From an uncultured Geobacteraceae bacterium (GTDB lineage: Bacteria > Desulfobacterota > Desulfuromonadia > Geobacterales > Pseudopelobacteraceae), in contig CAIRND010000422.1 of the NCBI GenBank assembly GCA_903879825.1, positions 1 through 15,562 of the forward strand: a stretch of 15,562 nucleotides of DNA. Reading direction: 5' to 3'. Below are positions 5,598 through 13,393 of this stretch, piece by piece. Numbering within the stretch: the first letter of the stretch is position 1; each line of letters starts with the position of its first letter. Under the pieces are notes generated by a model, which made no database searches, was not told the origin of the DNA, and worked only from the letters and a program-made list of their open reading frames with translations. A program made the position numbers and the translations under genes.

Positions 5598-7559
5598 ATG
5601 TTCAGAAACAGCTGTCTGACGTTTTTTTTCACCGCTTACCTAATGAGTGCGGTTCCGACGTGGGCCAAAACTCTTGTCGTTGAGGGGAAGCTGGATGGTA
5701 CGGTTACGGTGAAGAAAAATATTACGTTCACCGTTGACCAGACACTGAACCAATTCACCTACCAGTTTTCGGTGCCGTCCATCTACAATAATTCCGGCAA
5801 CGTTCAACGGCTGGATGATTTTCAGGTTGCCATAACACCAAAGCCGACTGAATCAAAAGAAACAACCGATAAGTTTGGCAATCGTTCGCGCAAACTGATC
5901 TGGCGCAACCTTCAGAGCGATGCCAAGATTACTATCAGCTATACGACCGGCATTACCGCAACAATTTCTCCCCGCACCAGTCAGGCGCCTTTCCCATTAA
6001 AAGCTGTTCCGGACGGCGAACGCAGTTTTCTGAAAAAAAGCCCGCTGGCACAAAGTGAAGCACCCCAGGTGGTTGAACTGGCCCACGAATTAACTGCCGG
6101 CGCGACCACGGAGCATCAGGCGGTAAGCGCCATCCTCACCCATGTAGCAGATGCCATTAAGTATCAATACAACCCAAAATCATACGACGCGTTATATGGT
6201 CTCTCTACCGGGACCGGCAATTGCCAGAATTTTTCACATCTTGCCGTCGCTCTGTTGCGTGCCTCCGGCATTCCTGCGCGGGTTTCCATTGGTCAGACTC
6301 TTAAAGAAAAATGGAAAATCCCATTGGATAACCGAGGTTCTTCTCTGGTGCAGGGGATGGGAGAAGGTCTGCATGCCTGGATAGAAGTATGGTACCCTGA
6401 TCTGGGCTGGATGCCGTGCGACCCTCAGCAGTCACGACTCTTTACCTCAACCCGTCATGTCAAATTCGGTCACGGGCTTGATGCCGATGATGTCCAGGAA
6501 TTTTGGTCTGGTTCTCCGGTCGTTCCCCGCATGAGTGACAACCTGGAAGCGAAATATTCGACTGACGTGGTAACCCTGAAGCTGCGGGAAGCTCTTGATC
6601 AACCGACAACCTATCTGCTGGCCGGTCCGATGAAGTCGGTGACTGTTGCGCAAAATGAACCGCCAGAAGAGATCGAAGCGCGACCTGTTCCCGTACCGGT
6701 GATTATCCCGTTGCCAGTAGCACCGACACCAAAACCAACAACGCCCAAGCGAAAGCCTGCACCACAAAAGCCAAAACCGTCCAAGCCGGAACCTGCTAAA
6801 CCAGAACCTGCGCCACCGAAACCAGAGCCGGTTAAACCCGAACCTGTGCCAGTGACACCAACACCGGAACCAGTTAAACCCGAACCTGTGCCACCGAAAC
6901 CAGAACCACCGCCAGAAAAACCGGCAGTGATTGTACAGGACGAACAACCGGTTATTAAACCGCTACCACCACCGAAACCGAAATTGGTCAAGATAAAACC
7001 GGTTCCGGCAAAACCAAAACCAGGCACACCTGTTGAGATCGGCAACAGAGACTTTCCTTCATTGGTGGAGACGTACATTGTCGACGGCAATGTTGGACAT
7101 CCGAGTTTTGACAGGGAAACGGCCGAATATGCTACGTCCAAGTACCTCTATGCCCAGGCGTTTACAATTGATTCTCCGCTTGACATCAAAGACGCGGCAC
7201 TGGCTATGCGCAAGTTTGGCGGAGACGGCTTTGTCTATATCGATGTTGTTCAGGATGAGGGTGGTAAGCCGAGCAGCCGAAATGGCATTCGCTCCATGCC
7301 GGTATCTCTTGATAAAATAACCCGCAAACCGGGTTACTATTGGGTTGATTTCGCACTCCCCGAACATACGCGTCTTGTGCCGGGTAAATACTGGTTGGTA
7401 CTGCGCCATTCGGGCGAGACAATCATGAACTGGTTCTACACTCCCGGTAAGCGCGTTAACGGGCCGGATGACAGCCGTTCTACCGCCAGAGGATTTGAGT
7501 GGGAGGATGTACTATCGGGTGAATTTGTCTATCGGGTGCGTGGTACGGTAGCAAAATAG
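5598..7559 (+). CDS. Exported transglutaminase-like protein with Pro-rich spacer and C-terminal beta domain
   Basis: A 653-residue exported protein with a GAGG ribosome binding site at 5589-5592. The signal peptide spans about residues 1-23. An N-terminal beta-rich domain (about 25-150) precedes a transglutaminase-like core (about 155-285). The catalytic triad is visible: Cys209 in GTGNCQNFSHLAVALLRASG, His259 in GEGLHAWIEVW and Asp275 in GWMPCDPQ. Such bacterial cores act as proteases or amide-forming enzymes on envelope proteins. Residues 356-478 are a Pro/Lys/Glu-rich spacer of EPxPxKP repeats, like the rigid arm of TonB. A C-terminal beta-sandwich-like domain (about 485-650) follows and may bind a partner or surface polymer. 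The gene begins unit C after a terminator and lies 58 bases before the first FlgT/LPP20-like paralogue, so it may process or attach these neighbours. The substrate is unknown. Confidence 0.85.
   Translation: MFRNSCLTFFFTAYLMSAVPTWAKTLVVEGKLDGTVTVKKNITFTVDQTLNQFTYQFSVPSIYNNSGNVQRLDDFQVAITPKPTESKETTDKFGNRSRKLIWRNLQSDAKITISYTTGITATISPRTSQAPFPLKAVPDGERSFLKKSPLAQSEAPQVVELAHELTAGATTEHQAVSAILTHVADAIKYQYNPKSYDALYGLSTGTGNCQNFSHLAVALLRASGIPARVSIGQTLKEKWKIPLDNRGSSLVQGMGEGLHAWIEVWYPDLGWMPCDPQQSRLFTSTRHVKFGHGLDADDVQEFWSGSPVVPRMSDNLEAKYSTDVVTLKLREALDQPTTYLLAGPMKSVTVAQNEPPEEIEARPVPVPVIIPLPVAPTPKPTTPKRKPAPQKPKPSKPEPAKPEPAPPKPEPVKPEPVPVTPTPEPVKPEPVPPKPEPPPEKPAVIVQDEQPVIKPLPPPKPKLVKIKPVPAKPKPGTPVEIGNRDFPSLVETYIVDGNVGHPSFDRETAEYATSKYLYAQAFTIDSPLDIKDAALAMRKFGGDGFVYIDVVQDEGGKPSSRNGIRSMPVSLDKITRKPGYYWVDFALPEHTRLVPGKYWLVLRHSGETIMNWFYTPGKRVNGPDDSRSTARGFEWEDVLSGEFVYRVRGTVAK
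6831..6893 (+). repeat. Direct repeat with 42-bp period inside the Pro-rich spacer
   Basis: A 21-base sequence at 6831-6851 recurs exactly at 6873-6893, a shift of 42 bases or 14 codons. It encodes VKPEPVP. Shorter related copies (for example AAACCAGAACCTG at 6798-6810) surround it. The spacer probably grew by slippage or unequal exchange, and its length may vary between strains. Confidence 0.8.
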
Positions 7560-7617
7560 TTTCCGTCCGGAAAGGGGTAGTTATGATGATAACGACCATT
7601 CACTGTGGAGATTTTAC

Positions 7618-8451
7618 ATGAAACATTGGGTTGCTCTTACAGTTGTAGGTGTTAGTCTTGCCGGCTTTGGCGCTCCATGCGCTGCCATTGAGGCGAAGAA
7701 GATCACTAATGAGCGATTGCTTGTCATCCATGTTGCCCCCTCAGCAAAAGCAAATGATTCAGAGCAGAACTCTCGCCTGAACGTGTATGAGGGGCTTGTT
7801 GAACATCTGACTGACAAAGGGTACCGGGTTATCGATAAAGCCTCGGCCGAACAGTGTTCTCTTCAACTGGCCGCCACCCATGACATCGATCCGGTCCTGA
7901 ATAAAGCGGCCTCATTCGGCCTTAAATTTTTTGCTGAGTACACCATCTTTTTCAAGACCACAACCACCAAACGTGATAATGACGAGAGTAAAGGTGCTCT
8001 GGTCAGGGTTACCGCCAAAGTGGTTGACAATACGTCCGCCCAGATCATCACGTCAAAGGTTACCGATGCATCATCAACCGGCCTAACGCTGGAAGATGCC
8101 ATTGACAAGGCCGCCCGCGCCGCCGGTAAAAAAATGGCGGCAACACTTACCGGAGCGATGGAAAAGTTTTATAGCGAGGCGGCACACGCAGGACGCATAT
8201 ACACTATTGTCATAGAAAAACCGGTCGAAGAGATAAATCTTCTGTCAATCCTCACCCGCCTGGAAGAATACACTGCCGTCTCAGCCGCCAAAGAAATTGA
8301 GTCCGGCGGCGGCAAGGCGACCTTTGAAATAAGTTACAAAGGGAAACGGGATCAACTTGATCGCGACATCCTCAAAGCTGCTGACGAACTTGGCTGGAAA
8401 CTTAACAAAGTACGATCAGAAGGGAACCGAAGTTCCTGGAAAATTAAATAG
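7618..8451 (+). CDS. Exported FlgT/LPP20-like paralogue 1, lacking the N-terminal domain
   Basis: A 277-residue exported protein and the first of three tandem paralogues. The signal peptide spans about residues 1-23 and ends in CAA; the Cys21 context (APC) is not a lipobox. The middle domain begins at once (about 31 onward: NERLLVIHVAP, YEGLVEHLTDKGYRVIDKASAE, FGLKFFAEYTIFF), a CsgG/TolB-like alpha/beta fold found in FlgT-type proteins. The C-terminal domain (about 195-277) holds the family hallmark IESGGGKATFE followed by YKGKRDQLDRDILKAADELG and ends RSSWK. Compared with copies 2 and 3, about 90 residues (the LPP20/FlgT-N-type domain) are missing between signal peptide and middle domain. 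The reading frame is intact, so it is a shorter form rather than a broken gene. It ends 10 bases before copy 2. Confidence 0.8.
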   Translation: MKHWVALTVVGVSLAGFGAPCAAIEAKKITNERLLVIHVAPSAKANDSEQNSRLNVYEGLVEHLTDKGYRVIDKASAEQCSLQLAATHDIDPVLNKAASFGLKFFAEYTIFFKTTTTKRDNDESKGALVRVTAKVVDNTSAQIITSKVTDASSTGLTLEDAIDKAARAAGKKMAATLTGAMEKFYSEAAHAGRIYTIVIEKPVEEINLLSILTRLEEYTAVSAAKEIESGGGKATFEISYKGKRDQLDRDILKAADELGWKLNKVRSEGNRSSWKIK

Positions 8452-8461
8452 GGAGGTTATG

Positions 8462-9565
8462 ATGAAAAACGTATTGATGATTATGCTTGCACTCCTGGTG
8501 ATGGGGACATCACTCGCTTTTGCCAATGTCGAGGCGACCGGAGAAGGCCCAAACAAAGACCAGGCGCTGGTAAGTGCCATGCGGCGTGCCGTTGAACAAG
8601 GGGTTGGTACCTACATCAAATCCAGCACGACTGTCGTTGATTCTACACTGGTAGACGACAAGATTCTTTCACACAGCAAGGGTTATGTCACCAGCTATAA
8701 AATCATTAAAGAAGGCAAAACTGATGATGGCTACTCGGTAACCATTTCAGCCAAGGTTGACGACAGACTGATCAAGGATGACATCAACGCTCTGACCATC
8801 CTGCGCAAAAGTGTCGGCAACCCCCGGATTTTAGTGGCGTTCAGTAAAAAAGGCGAGGGTGCAGCGGCTTTAAAAAACAAAGATTTTATTGATGAAATCT
8901 ACAACGGCATCGTCGAGTCGCTGACCGACAAACAGTTCCGCGTGGTTGACAAATCCAGCGCTGAAAAGTTTGCCCAGCAGGTTGCCGCAACTCATGAAAT
9001 AGATGTAGATCTGAATCAGGCAGCAGCGTTCGGTCTTAAGTTCAACGCTGAATACACACTTCTGTACAGCGTCAGTGGGGAGATCGTGGAAGGGGCAGTC
9101 GGTAAAGGTGTCAAACTGCGCATTAAGACCCAGTTAATCGACAATACACGCTCACAGGTTGTTACCAGCAAAATGATTGAACAGATCAGCAACGGTAAAA
9201 CCATCGAGAACGCTTTGGAAAAAGCCGCACGTGACGGGGGCAAGAAAATCGTCAACCCAATGATTGAAGTCATCCAAAAAAACTGGATGGATATGCAACA
9301 GAACGGGACACCCTATACCGTTGTGATTGATGGTGTTGAGGATGCTGAAGAAATCGGTAAATTTACCAGCTTGTTTGAAAAATTCCCTCTTGTGAGCGAT
9401 GCCAAAGAAGTTGAGTCCGGCGGCGGCAAAACGACCTTTGAAACGACCTATAAGGGCAAGCGGGACCAGCTCGATCGTGATATTCTTCGCGCTGCAAAGG
9501 AACTTGAGTGGACCCTCAAGAAGGTCCGGGCAGAGGGTGCCCGCAGCACCTGGAAGAAGCAATAA
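8462..9565 (+). CDS. Exported FlgT/LPP20-like paralogue 2 (full length)
   Basis: A 367-residue protein. The second of two adjacent ATGs (8462) is chosen because GGGAGG at 8451-8456 then stands five bases away. The signal peptide spans residues 1-21 (SLAFA). The N-terminal domain (about 22-110) has the LPP20/FlgT-N pattern: VEATGEGPNKDQALVSAMRR, AVEQGVGTYIKSSTTV, then SKGYVTSYKIIKEG and YSVTISAKVD. The middle domain (about 119-285) begins NPRILVAFSKK and includes VESLTDKQFRVVDKSSAEKF and AAFGLKFNAEYTLLYS, resembling TolB-N/CsgG folds. The C-terminal domain (about 285-367) has VESGGGKTTFE and YKGKRDQLDRDILRAAKELE. This three-part order (N, CsgG-like middle, small C-terminal domain) is that of flagellar FlgT, but no flagellar gene is nearby. 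It may form part of an outer-membrane ring or complex with its paralogues. Confidence 0.8.
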   Translation: MKNVLMIMLALLVMGTSLAFANVEATGEGPNKDQALVSAMRRAVEQGVGTYIKSSTTVVDSTLVDDKILSHSKGYVTSYKIIKEGKTDDGYSVTISAKVDDRLIKDDINALTILRKSVGNPRILVAFSKKGEGAAALKNKDFIDEIYNGIVESLTDKQFRVVDKSSAEKFAQQVAATHEIDVDLNQAAAFGLKFNAEYTLLYSVSGEIVEGAVGKGVKLRIKTQLIDNTRSQVVTSKMIEQISNGKTIENALEKAARDGGKKIVNPMIEVIQKNWMDMQQNGTPYTVVIDGVEDAEEIGKFTSLFEKFPLVSDAKEVESGGGKTTFETTYKGKRDQLDRDILRAAKELEWTLKKVRAEGARSTWKKQ

Positions 9566-9633
9566 CAGTAGCATAAACAGTGACTATCAGCCGAACTAGT
9601 ATCATTATTATTTTTCCGGGAGGACATCACACT

Positions 9634-10749
9634 ATGCGCCATTTTATCATCGCCACCGTACTATCGCTCCTGTTTGCCTCGACACTCTGGGCGACTCCAA
9701 TCAACGTAACCGGAAAGGGAAAGAGTGAAGAGGCCGCCCTTGCCAACGCAAAAACCAAGGCATTAGAGCAGGCCATTCTGCAGCTTGTAGACGAGGCCTC
9801 ATACAAAAAATTCAAGAGTAAAATCCAGGCAACAATCAAGGGTAAAAACTACATAATATCGGCAAAAGAAGCCGGTGAGGCTGAATTTACCGGCGCCGGT
9901 TACGAAGTAGCCGCCGTTGTCGAAGTTAACACAAAGGCGCTTGAGGCCGATATTAGCGGGCTCGGAATTCTCCAGGAATCAATGGGCAACCCCCGTATCA
10001 TGGTGCTCTACAACCCGAAACTGCCGCAAGGCGGAAAACTGGGAGCAACCCGCCACGATCTGGAGGCTTTTTTTGACAACTCCTATGGTTCAATCGTCGA
10101 TGTGCTGGTAGACAAGGGCTTTGATGTCATTGACAAAGGTACTGCCGAAAAGTTTTCGCTGCAGGTGGCAGAATCCCATGAGCTGGACATTGACATCAAC
10201 AAGGCCGCAGCCTTCGGCTTGAAAAACCATGCTGAGTTGATCCTGTACTACCAGGCCGTGGGGGTTGGTATGGAAGGGGATTCACACAGCGCTGCGAAAC
10301 TTTTCATCCGCACTGAGCTGATCAACGCAACAACTTCTCGTATTATTGCCAGCAAAAAAGTTGATGCCTCTTCAGGAGCTTCAACCCTCCAGGAGGCATT
10401 GCTCAGATCCGCTGACGAAGCGGGTAAAAAAGTTGCGGCTGTGACGATAGAAGCTATCAAGAAAAGTTGGAAACGCGAAAAGACGATGGGCAGTACCTAC
10501 ATTTTTGTCATGGACGGCGTTGATGATGCCGAAGAGATAAGCGGCTTCCGGGAAAAGATGAAGGCAATTCCTGAAATGGAGAGCATTCGTGAACGTGAAT
10601 CCGGCGGCGGAAAAACAACGTATGAAGTGAAGTACAGCGGTAGTAATGATGAGGTGAAGGCGTTTGTGCAAAAAGCGGCAAAAGACCTCGGCTGGAAACT
10701 CAAGCTGATCCGCTCGGAAGGCAACCGCAGCACATGGAAAAAACAGTAA
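9634..10749 (+). CDS. Exported FlgT/LPP20-like paralogue 3 (full length)
   Basis: A 371-residue protein from the ATG at 9634, preceded by GGGAGGA (9618-9624). An in-frame upstream ATG at 9580 would put a non-signal stretch ahead of the signal peptide. The signal peptide spans residues 1-20 (TLWA). The N-terminal domain (about 22-108) begins INVTGKGKSEEAALANAKTK. It is more diverged from copy 2 than the remainder is. The middle domain begins at about 119 (NPRIMVLYNP) and contains VDVLVDKGFDVIDKGTAEKF and KAAAFGLKNHAELILYY. The C-terminal domain carries ESGGGKTTYEVKYSG (322-336) and ends SEGNRSTWKKQ. The order and motifs match copy 2, so the two arose by duplication. DNA-level divergence is clear, so the duplication is old and both copies are kept. 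Confidence 0.8.
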   Translation: MRHFIIATVLSLLFASTLWATPINVTGKGKSEEAALANAKTKALEQAILQLVDEASYKKFKSKIQATIKGKNYIISAKEAGEAEFTGAGYEVAAVVEVNTKALEADISGLGILQESMGNPRIMVLYNPKLPQGGKLGATRHDLEAFFDNSYGSIVDVLVDKGFDVIDKGTAEKFSLQVAESHELDIDINKAAAFGLKNHAELILYYQAVGVGMEGDSHSAAKLFIRTELINATTSRIIASKKVDASSGASTLQEALLRSADEAGKKVAAVTIEAIKKSWKREKTMGSTYIFVMDGVDDAEEISGFREKMKAIPEMESIRERESGGGKTTYEVKYSGSNDEVKAFVQKAAKDLGWKLKLIRSEGNRSTWKKQ

Positions 10750-10789
10750 CTGAGATCACACAAAATTTTCTAGAGGAGGATTATTGTAT

Positions 10790-11920
10790 ATGAAACGAAT
10801 TATTTTATTTGTGGTGGTTTTAGGGATGATGCTGGTGCCACTTATTGCAACAGCAGAAACCAGGACCTACACGGAGACGGTTACCGTAAAAATTGTTGAT
10901 GACGAGTACAGTGCACTTAACAAAGCCAAAGAGCGCGCCCGTGAGCAGGCACTGCGCAGTTACCTTAACGATGTGTATAAGGATCGTGCCGCAACCCTCA
11001 ACCTGACTGGCGACGAAAAGTTTATTCAGGACATGGAGCAGTTGGAGTCAAGCACAAGCGGCATGTTTGATAAAGAGCTGAAAGCAAAGTTTCGCGTTAC
11101 GATCAACGAAGAAGAAGTCCGGGCCTATTTGAAGCGGCAAGGCGCTGTTACCGGTAAAAACGAGGATCGCCGTATTGTCGTCATGCTGATTCCTGGCAAG
11201 ATGGATAGTGGTGATGCACCGGTAATACTCGACAATATCCGGGCCGAGATTCGCAGAAGCCTGACTGCTGCCGAATATACCGTCATAGACTCTGATGATC
11301 AGGCTGTTCATGATGCTTTAACAGAAGAGGCTGATTACAACAAACTGGTCAGCCATATTAACAAGCTGGCGGACACACTGGCAGATAAAGGCGAGTGGCT
11401 GGTGCTGGGCAAGGTTGATATGGACATCGTTCAAAATGGTGGCACATACATATACCGCGCCATGATGACCGGCAAAGCTGTCAGCCTGGCCAGCCGCGAC
11501 ATCATGTGGGAAGGCAACATTGACGGTGCTGCCAGAGGTTCAAAAAATGAGGCAAAGGCAGCCTTACGACTGTCGGCCATTAACGGCGGCAAAGCGTTTG
11601 CTTCTGAAGTTCTGGGGGCACTGAACACCAAAACGCTCACCCAGGAGAGACGTGGTTCGCGATTTGAAGTAGTTTTTGCCGCAGGCGGAGACTACAAGCT
11701 GGAGCGTAAGATTCTGAAACTGTTAAAAGAGGATATCAAGGGGCTTAAAGATGTCAGCCAGAAGGGACGCGGTAAAGGTGATATGGTTATTGACCTGATG
11801 TATGTTGGCAAGATCAGTGATCTGGTAGACCTTCTGCTTGATAATTTTGAGAAAGATTCACTAATGAAAAGTTTCAACCCTGAGATCGCGGGGAATAAAG
11901 TTATATTCAAAAAAAGGTAG
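10790..11920 (+). CDS. Exported protein distantly related to the FlgT/LPP20-like paralogues
   Basis: A 376-residue protein. The ATG at 10790 has GAGGAGGA (10773-10780) nine bases before it; a TTG at 10784 is a less likely alternative. The signal peptide spans residues 1-22 (IATA). An N-terminal domain (about 25-115) has the Ala/Arg-rich helix SALNKAKERAREQALRSYLN typical of LPP20/FlgT-N folds. The middle domain (about 125-285) begins DRRIVVMLIPGK and includes RRSLTAAEYTVIDSDD and GEWLVLGKVDMDIV, parallel to the paralogues. The C-terminal domain (about 288-376) carries RGKGDMVIDLMYVGKISDLV, the counterpart of the SGGGK…YKGKRDQL region. Similarity to the paralogues is at the level of layout and motif spacing, so it is a sister family rather than a fourth recent copy. 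It follows copy 3 by 40 bases in the same unit. Confidence 0.7.
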   Translation: MKRIILFVVVLGMMLVPLIATAETRTYTETVTVKIVDDEYSALNKAKERAREQALRSYLNDVYKDRAATLNLTGDEKFIQDMEQLESSTSGMFDKELKAKFRVTINEEEVRAYLKRQGAVTGKNEDRRIVVMLIPGKMDSGDAPVILDNIRAEIRRSLTAAEYTVIDSDDQAVHDALTEEADYNKLVSHINKLADTLADKGEWLVLGKVDMDIVQNGGTYIYRAMMTGKAVSLASRDIMWEGNIDGAARGSKNEAKAALRLSAINGGKAFASEVLGALNTKTLTQERRGSRFEVVFAAGGDYKLERKILKLLKEDIKGLKDVSQKGRGKGDMVIDLMYVGKISDLVDLLLDNFEKDSLMKSFNPEIAGNKVIFKKR

Positions 11921-11971
11921 TTCACCCCTTCATCCCATGTGAAGGTATCAATAGCACCGGAGGTAGTAATC

Positions 11972-13222
11972 GTGAAAACATTTAAGTCCCTGGCCCTGTT
12001 AGCTGTACTTGCCTTGACCTCGCTCCAGATGAGCGGGTGCGCAACCTTGACGTCCGGCGCAGAATGCGCCGCAGAGTCAATGAACCCGACTGTCATGGCG
12101 GCAATTGATTCGTTTGAATCGGCAGCACTGGCGATTCGATTGTCTAACCGGGTTCTTTTGGAAACCCCGCTCTCCGAGCAGGATGAATGGCCAGCTAAAA
12201 TGTACGGTGCACCCTCCGGTGCGGCAGTATTTAAAATGGGCCTGTCGATGCTTGGTTCAACTCAGGGCATAACCATTCCGACAGAAATGGACTCCGAGAC
12301 CGGCCTGCCACGTCCCACCAGCGCCCTGTACCTGTTCCTGAAAGAGCGCGACAAGATGCTTGACAGCGAAATTAGTAAAAAAGATATCAGTTTTTTCAAA
12401 AAGAACAAAGACAGCTACACAAAACTTGGTGCACGTAAAAAAGAGGGCACTGTTGATGACTTTATGTACCGTAATCCACTGGCAGCGTATGGCGCAGTAA
12501 CCGGCAATAACAAGGAAGTTCTTGAATTGCAGGCCGACCTTGAAGCCGAAGCAAAGGGCTACAAAACCTGCAACGCTTTTTTAAATAAAACGACCGAAGA
12601 AGTTAAGGACGAAAAAGTAAAGAAAGCCAACTGTCCTGACATGGCTCTGAAGGATGATACAACCAAAGCGAAACTTGGCGCCAATTTGGAAGAAAAGAAA
12701 AAAGACATCGCGGAACTTCAAAAACAACATGGAAGACTTGCAAGCAAGGTCTACCGGGCATCCGTATCGGGAGCTGACTTTTCCGTAGCATCAATGGTGA
12801 AAATAGTTTGTGCCTCTGTAAACGGCGTCCGTGCACTCCCCAATATCAAAAATGAGTTTAAGGGAGCAAAAGGAGCCTACAATATTGCGACAATCATACC
12901 TCGGATAAAGAACATTCTTGGTTCTTTTGGTATGTACAAGGATAACCTCGGCATGCAGAGAACTGTCTACGCAACCATGTACAATAATATTAAAGAAGTT
13001 GGCTATGAAATCAAGGATGATGAACCGACTAAACAGGCTCTTCGTCGTATTGAGAATGCCGAGTTCTGTCTGGCGGCACTTGAACCAAAGCTGAAGCTTG
13101 CTTTTGCCGGCAAGGATGTAGAGTTTACCGATGAAGAAGCGACCAAAATAAACGTACTGGCTGCAATGTACCCGGTACAATCAGAACTTGAGCAGGCATT
13201 AATGACCGCGTGGAGCAAATAG
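11972..13222 (+). CDS. Uncharacterised helical lipoprotein
   Basis: A 416-residue lipoprotein whose family I do not recognise. The GTG at 11972 is chosen because GGAGGT (11959-11964) stands seven bases away, and it gives a proper lipoprotein signal: MKTFKSLALLAVLALTSLQ, then MSGC with Cys23 lipidated. The mature protein looks mainly alpha-helical, with a long charged, Lys/Glu-rich section (about 170-260, including LEEKKKDIAELQKQHGRLAS) that may form a coiled coil. A less charged helical section follows (about 260-335). Five cysteines besides the lipidated one are present, enough for disulphides. A KNEFKGAKGAY-like Gly/Ala patch lies near residue 300. It is the last gene of unit C, before a strong terminator, and lies beside four exported FlgT/LPP20-like proteins. 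It may be a membrane-anchoring partner for them, which is inference from position only. Confidence 0.75.
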   Translation: MKTFKSLALLAVLALTSLQMSGCATLTSGAECAAESMNPTVMAAIDSFESAALAIRLSNRVLLETPLSEQDEWPAKMYGAPSGAAVFKMGLSMLGSTQGITIPTEMDSETGLPRPTSALYLFLKERDKMLDSEISKKDISFFKKNKDSYTKLGARKKEGTVDDFMYRNPLAAYGAVTGNNKEVLELQADLEAEAKGYKTCNAFLNKTTEEVKDEKVKKANCPDMALKDDTTKAKLGANLEEKKKDIAELQKQHGRLASKVYRASVSGADFSVASMVKIVCASVNGVRALPNIKNEFKGAKGAYNIATIIPRIKNILGSFGMYKDNLGMQRTVYATMYNNIKEVGYEIKDDEPTKQALRRIENAEFCLAALEPKLKLAFAGKDVEFTDEEATKINVLAAMYPVQSELEQALMTAWSK

Positions 13223-13244
13223 TTTCCCGTATGTAGTCCCAAAA

Positions 13245-13274
13245 AAAAGAGGGAGACGCTGTCTCCCTCTTTTT
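13245..13274 (+). terminator. Strong rho-independent terminator, possibly bidirectional
   Basis: AGAGGGAGAC (13248-13257) pairs with GTCTCCCTCT (13261-13270) around the triloop GCT and is followed by T (13271-13274). An A tract (13241-13248) before the left arm pairs with these T and would act as a T tract on the other strand. It closes unit C 22 bases after the lipoprotein stop codon. Confidence 0.9.
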
Positions 13275-13311
13275 GATATGGCAGAGTTATAAATTTTTTT
13301 CTCCCTGTCAG

Positions 13312-13340
13312 GTCACATCATACTTCCTATCCATTATTAT
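13312..13340 (+). promoter_or_regulatory. Possible sigma-70-type promoter for unit D
   Basis: GTCACA (13312-13317; four of six to TTGACA) and TATTAT (13335-13340; five of six to TATAAT) are separated by 17 bases. They lie between the terminator and the next start codon, where a promoter is needed. Transcription would begin near 13347, giving a leader of about 45 bases. Confidence 0.35.
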
Positions 13341-13393
13341 CACCCGGAATCTTTGCCAGATTCAAGATTATAGCCCACAGGAGATCACAAACA

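Noticed and set aside
6447..7141. Two long antisense frames with very Gly-rich or Trp/Arg/Phe-rich protein on the minus strand
   Set aside because: They are mirror images of the Pro/Lys/Glu-rich spacer of the transglutaminase-like gene. They have no ribosome binding site or domain, and their bias comes only from the repeated CCx codons on the other strand.
7560..7573. Small palindrome TTTCCG-TC-CGGAAA after the transglutaminase-like gene
   Set aside because: The loop of two bases is too small for a stable hairpin and there is no T tract, so it is not a terminator. The next gene probably continues in the same transcript.
7618..10749. The three similar genes as an assembly artefact (collapsed or duplicated reads)
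   Set aside because: The copies differ clearly at DNA level, have different signal peptides and spacers, and differ in length, so they are true separate genes.
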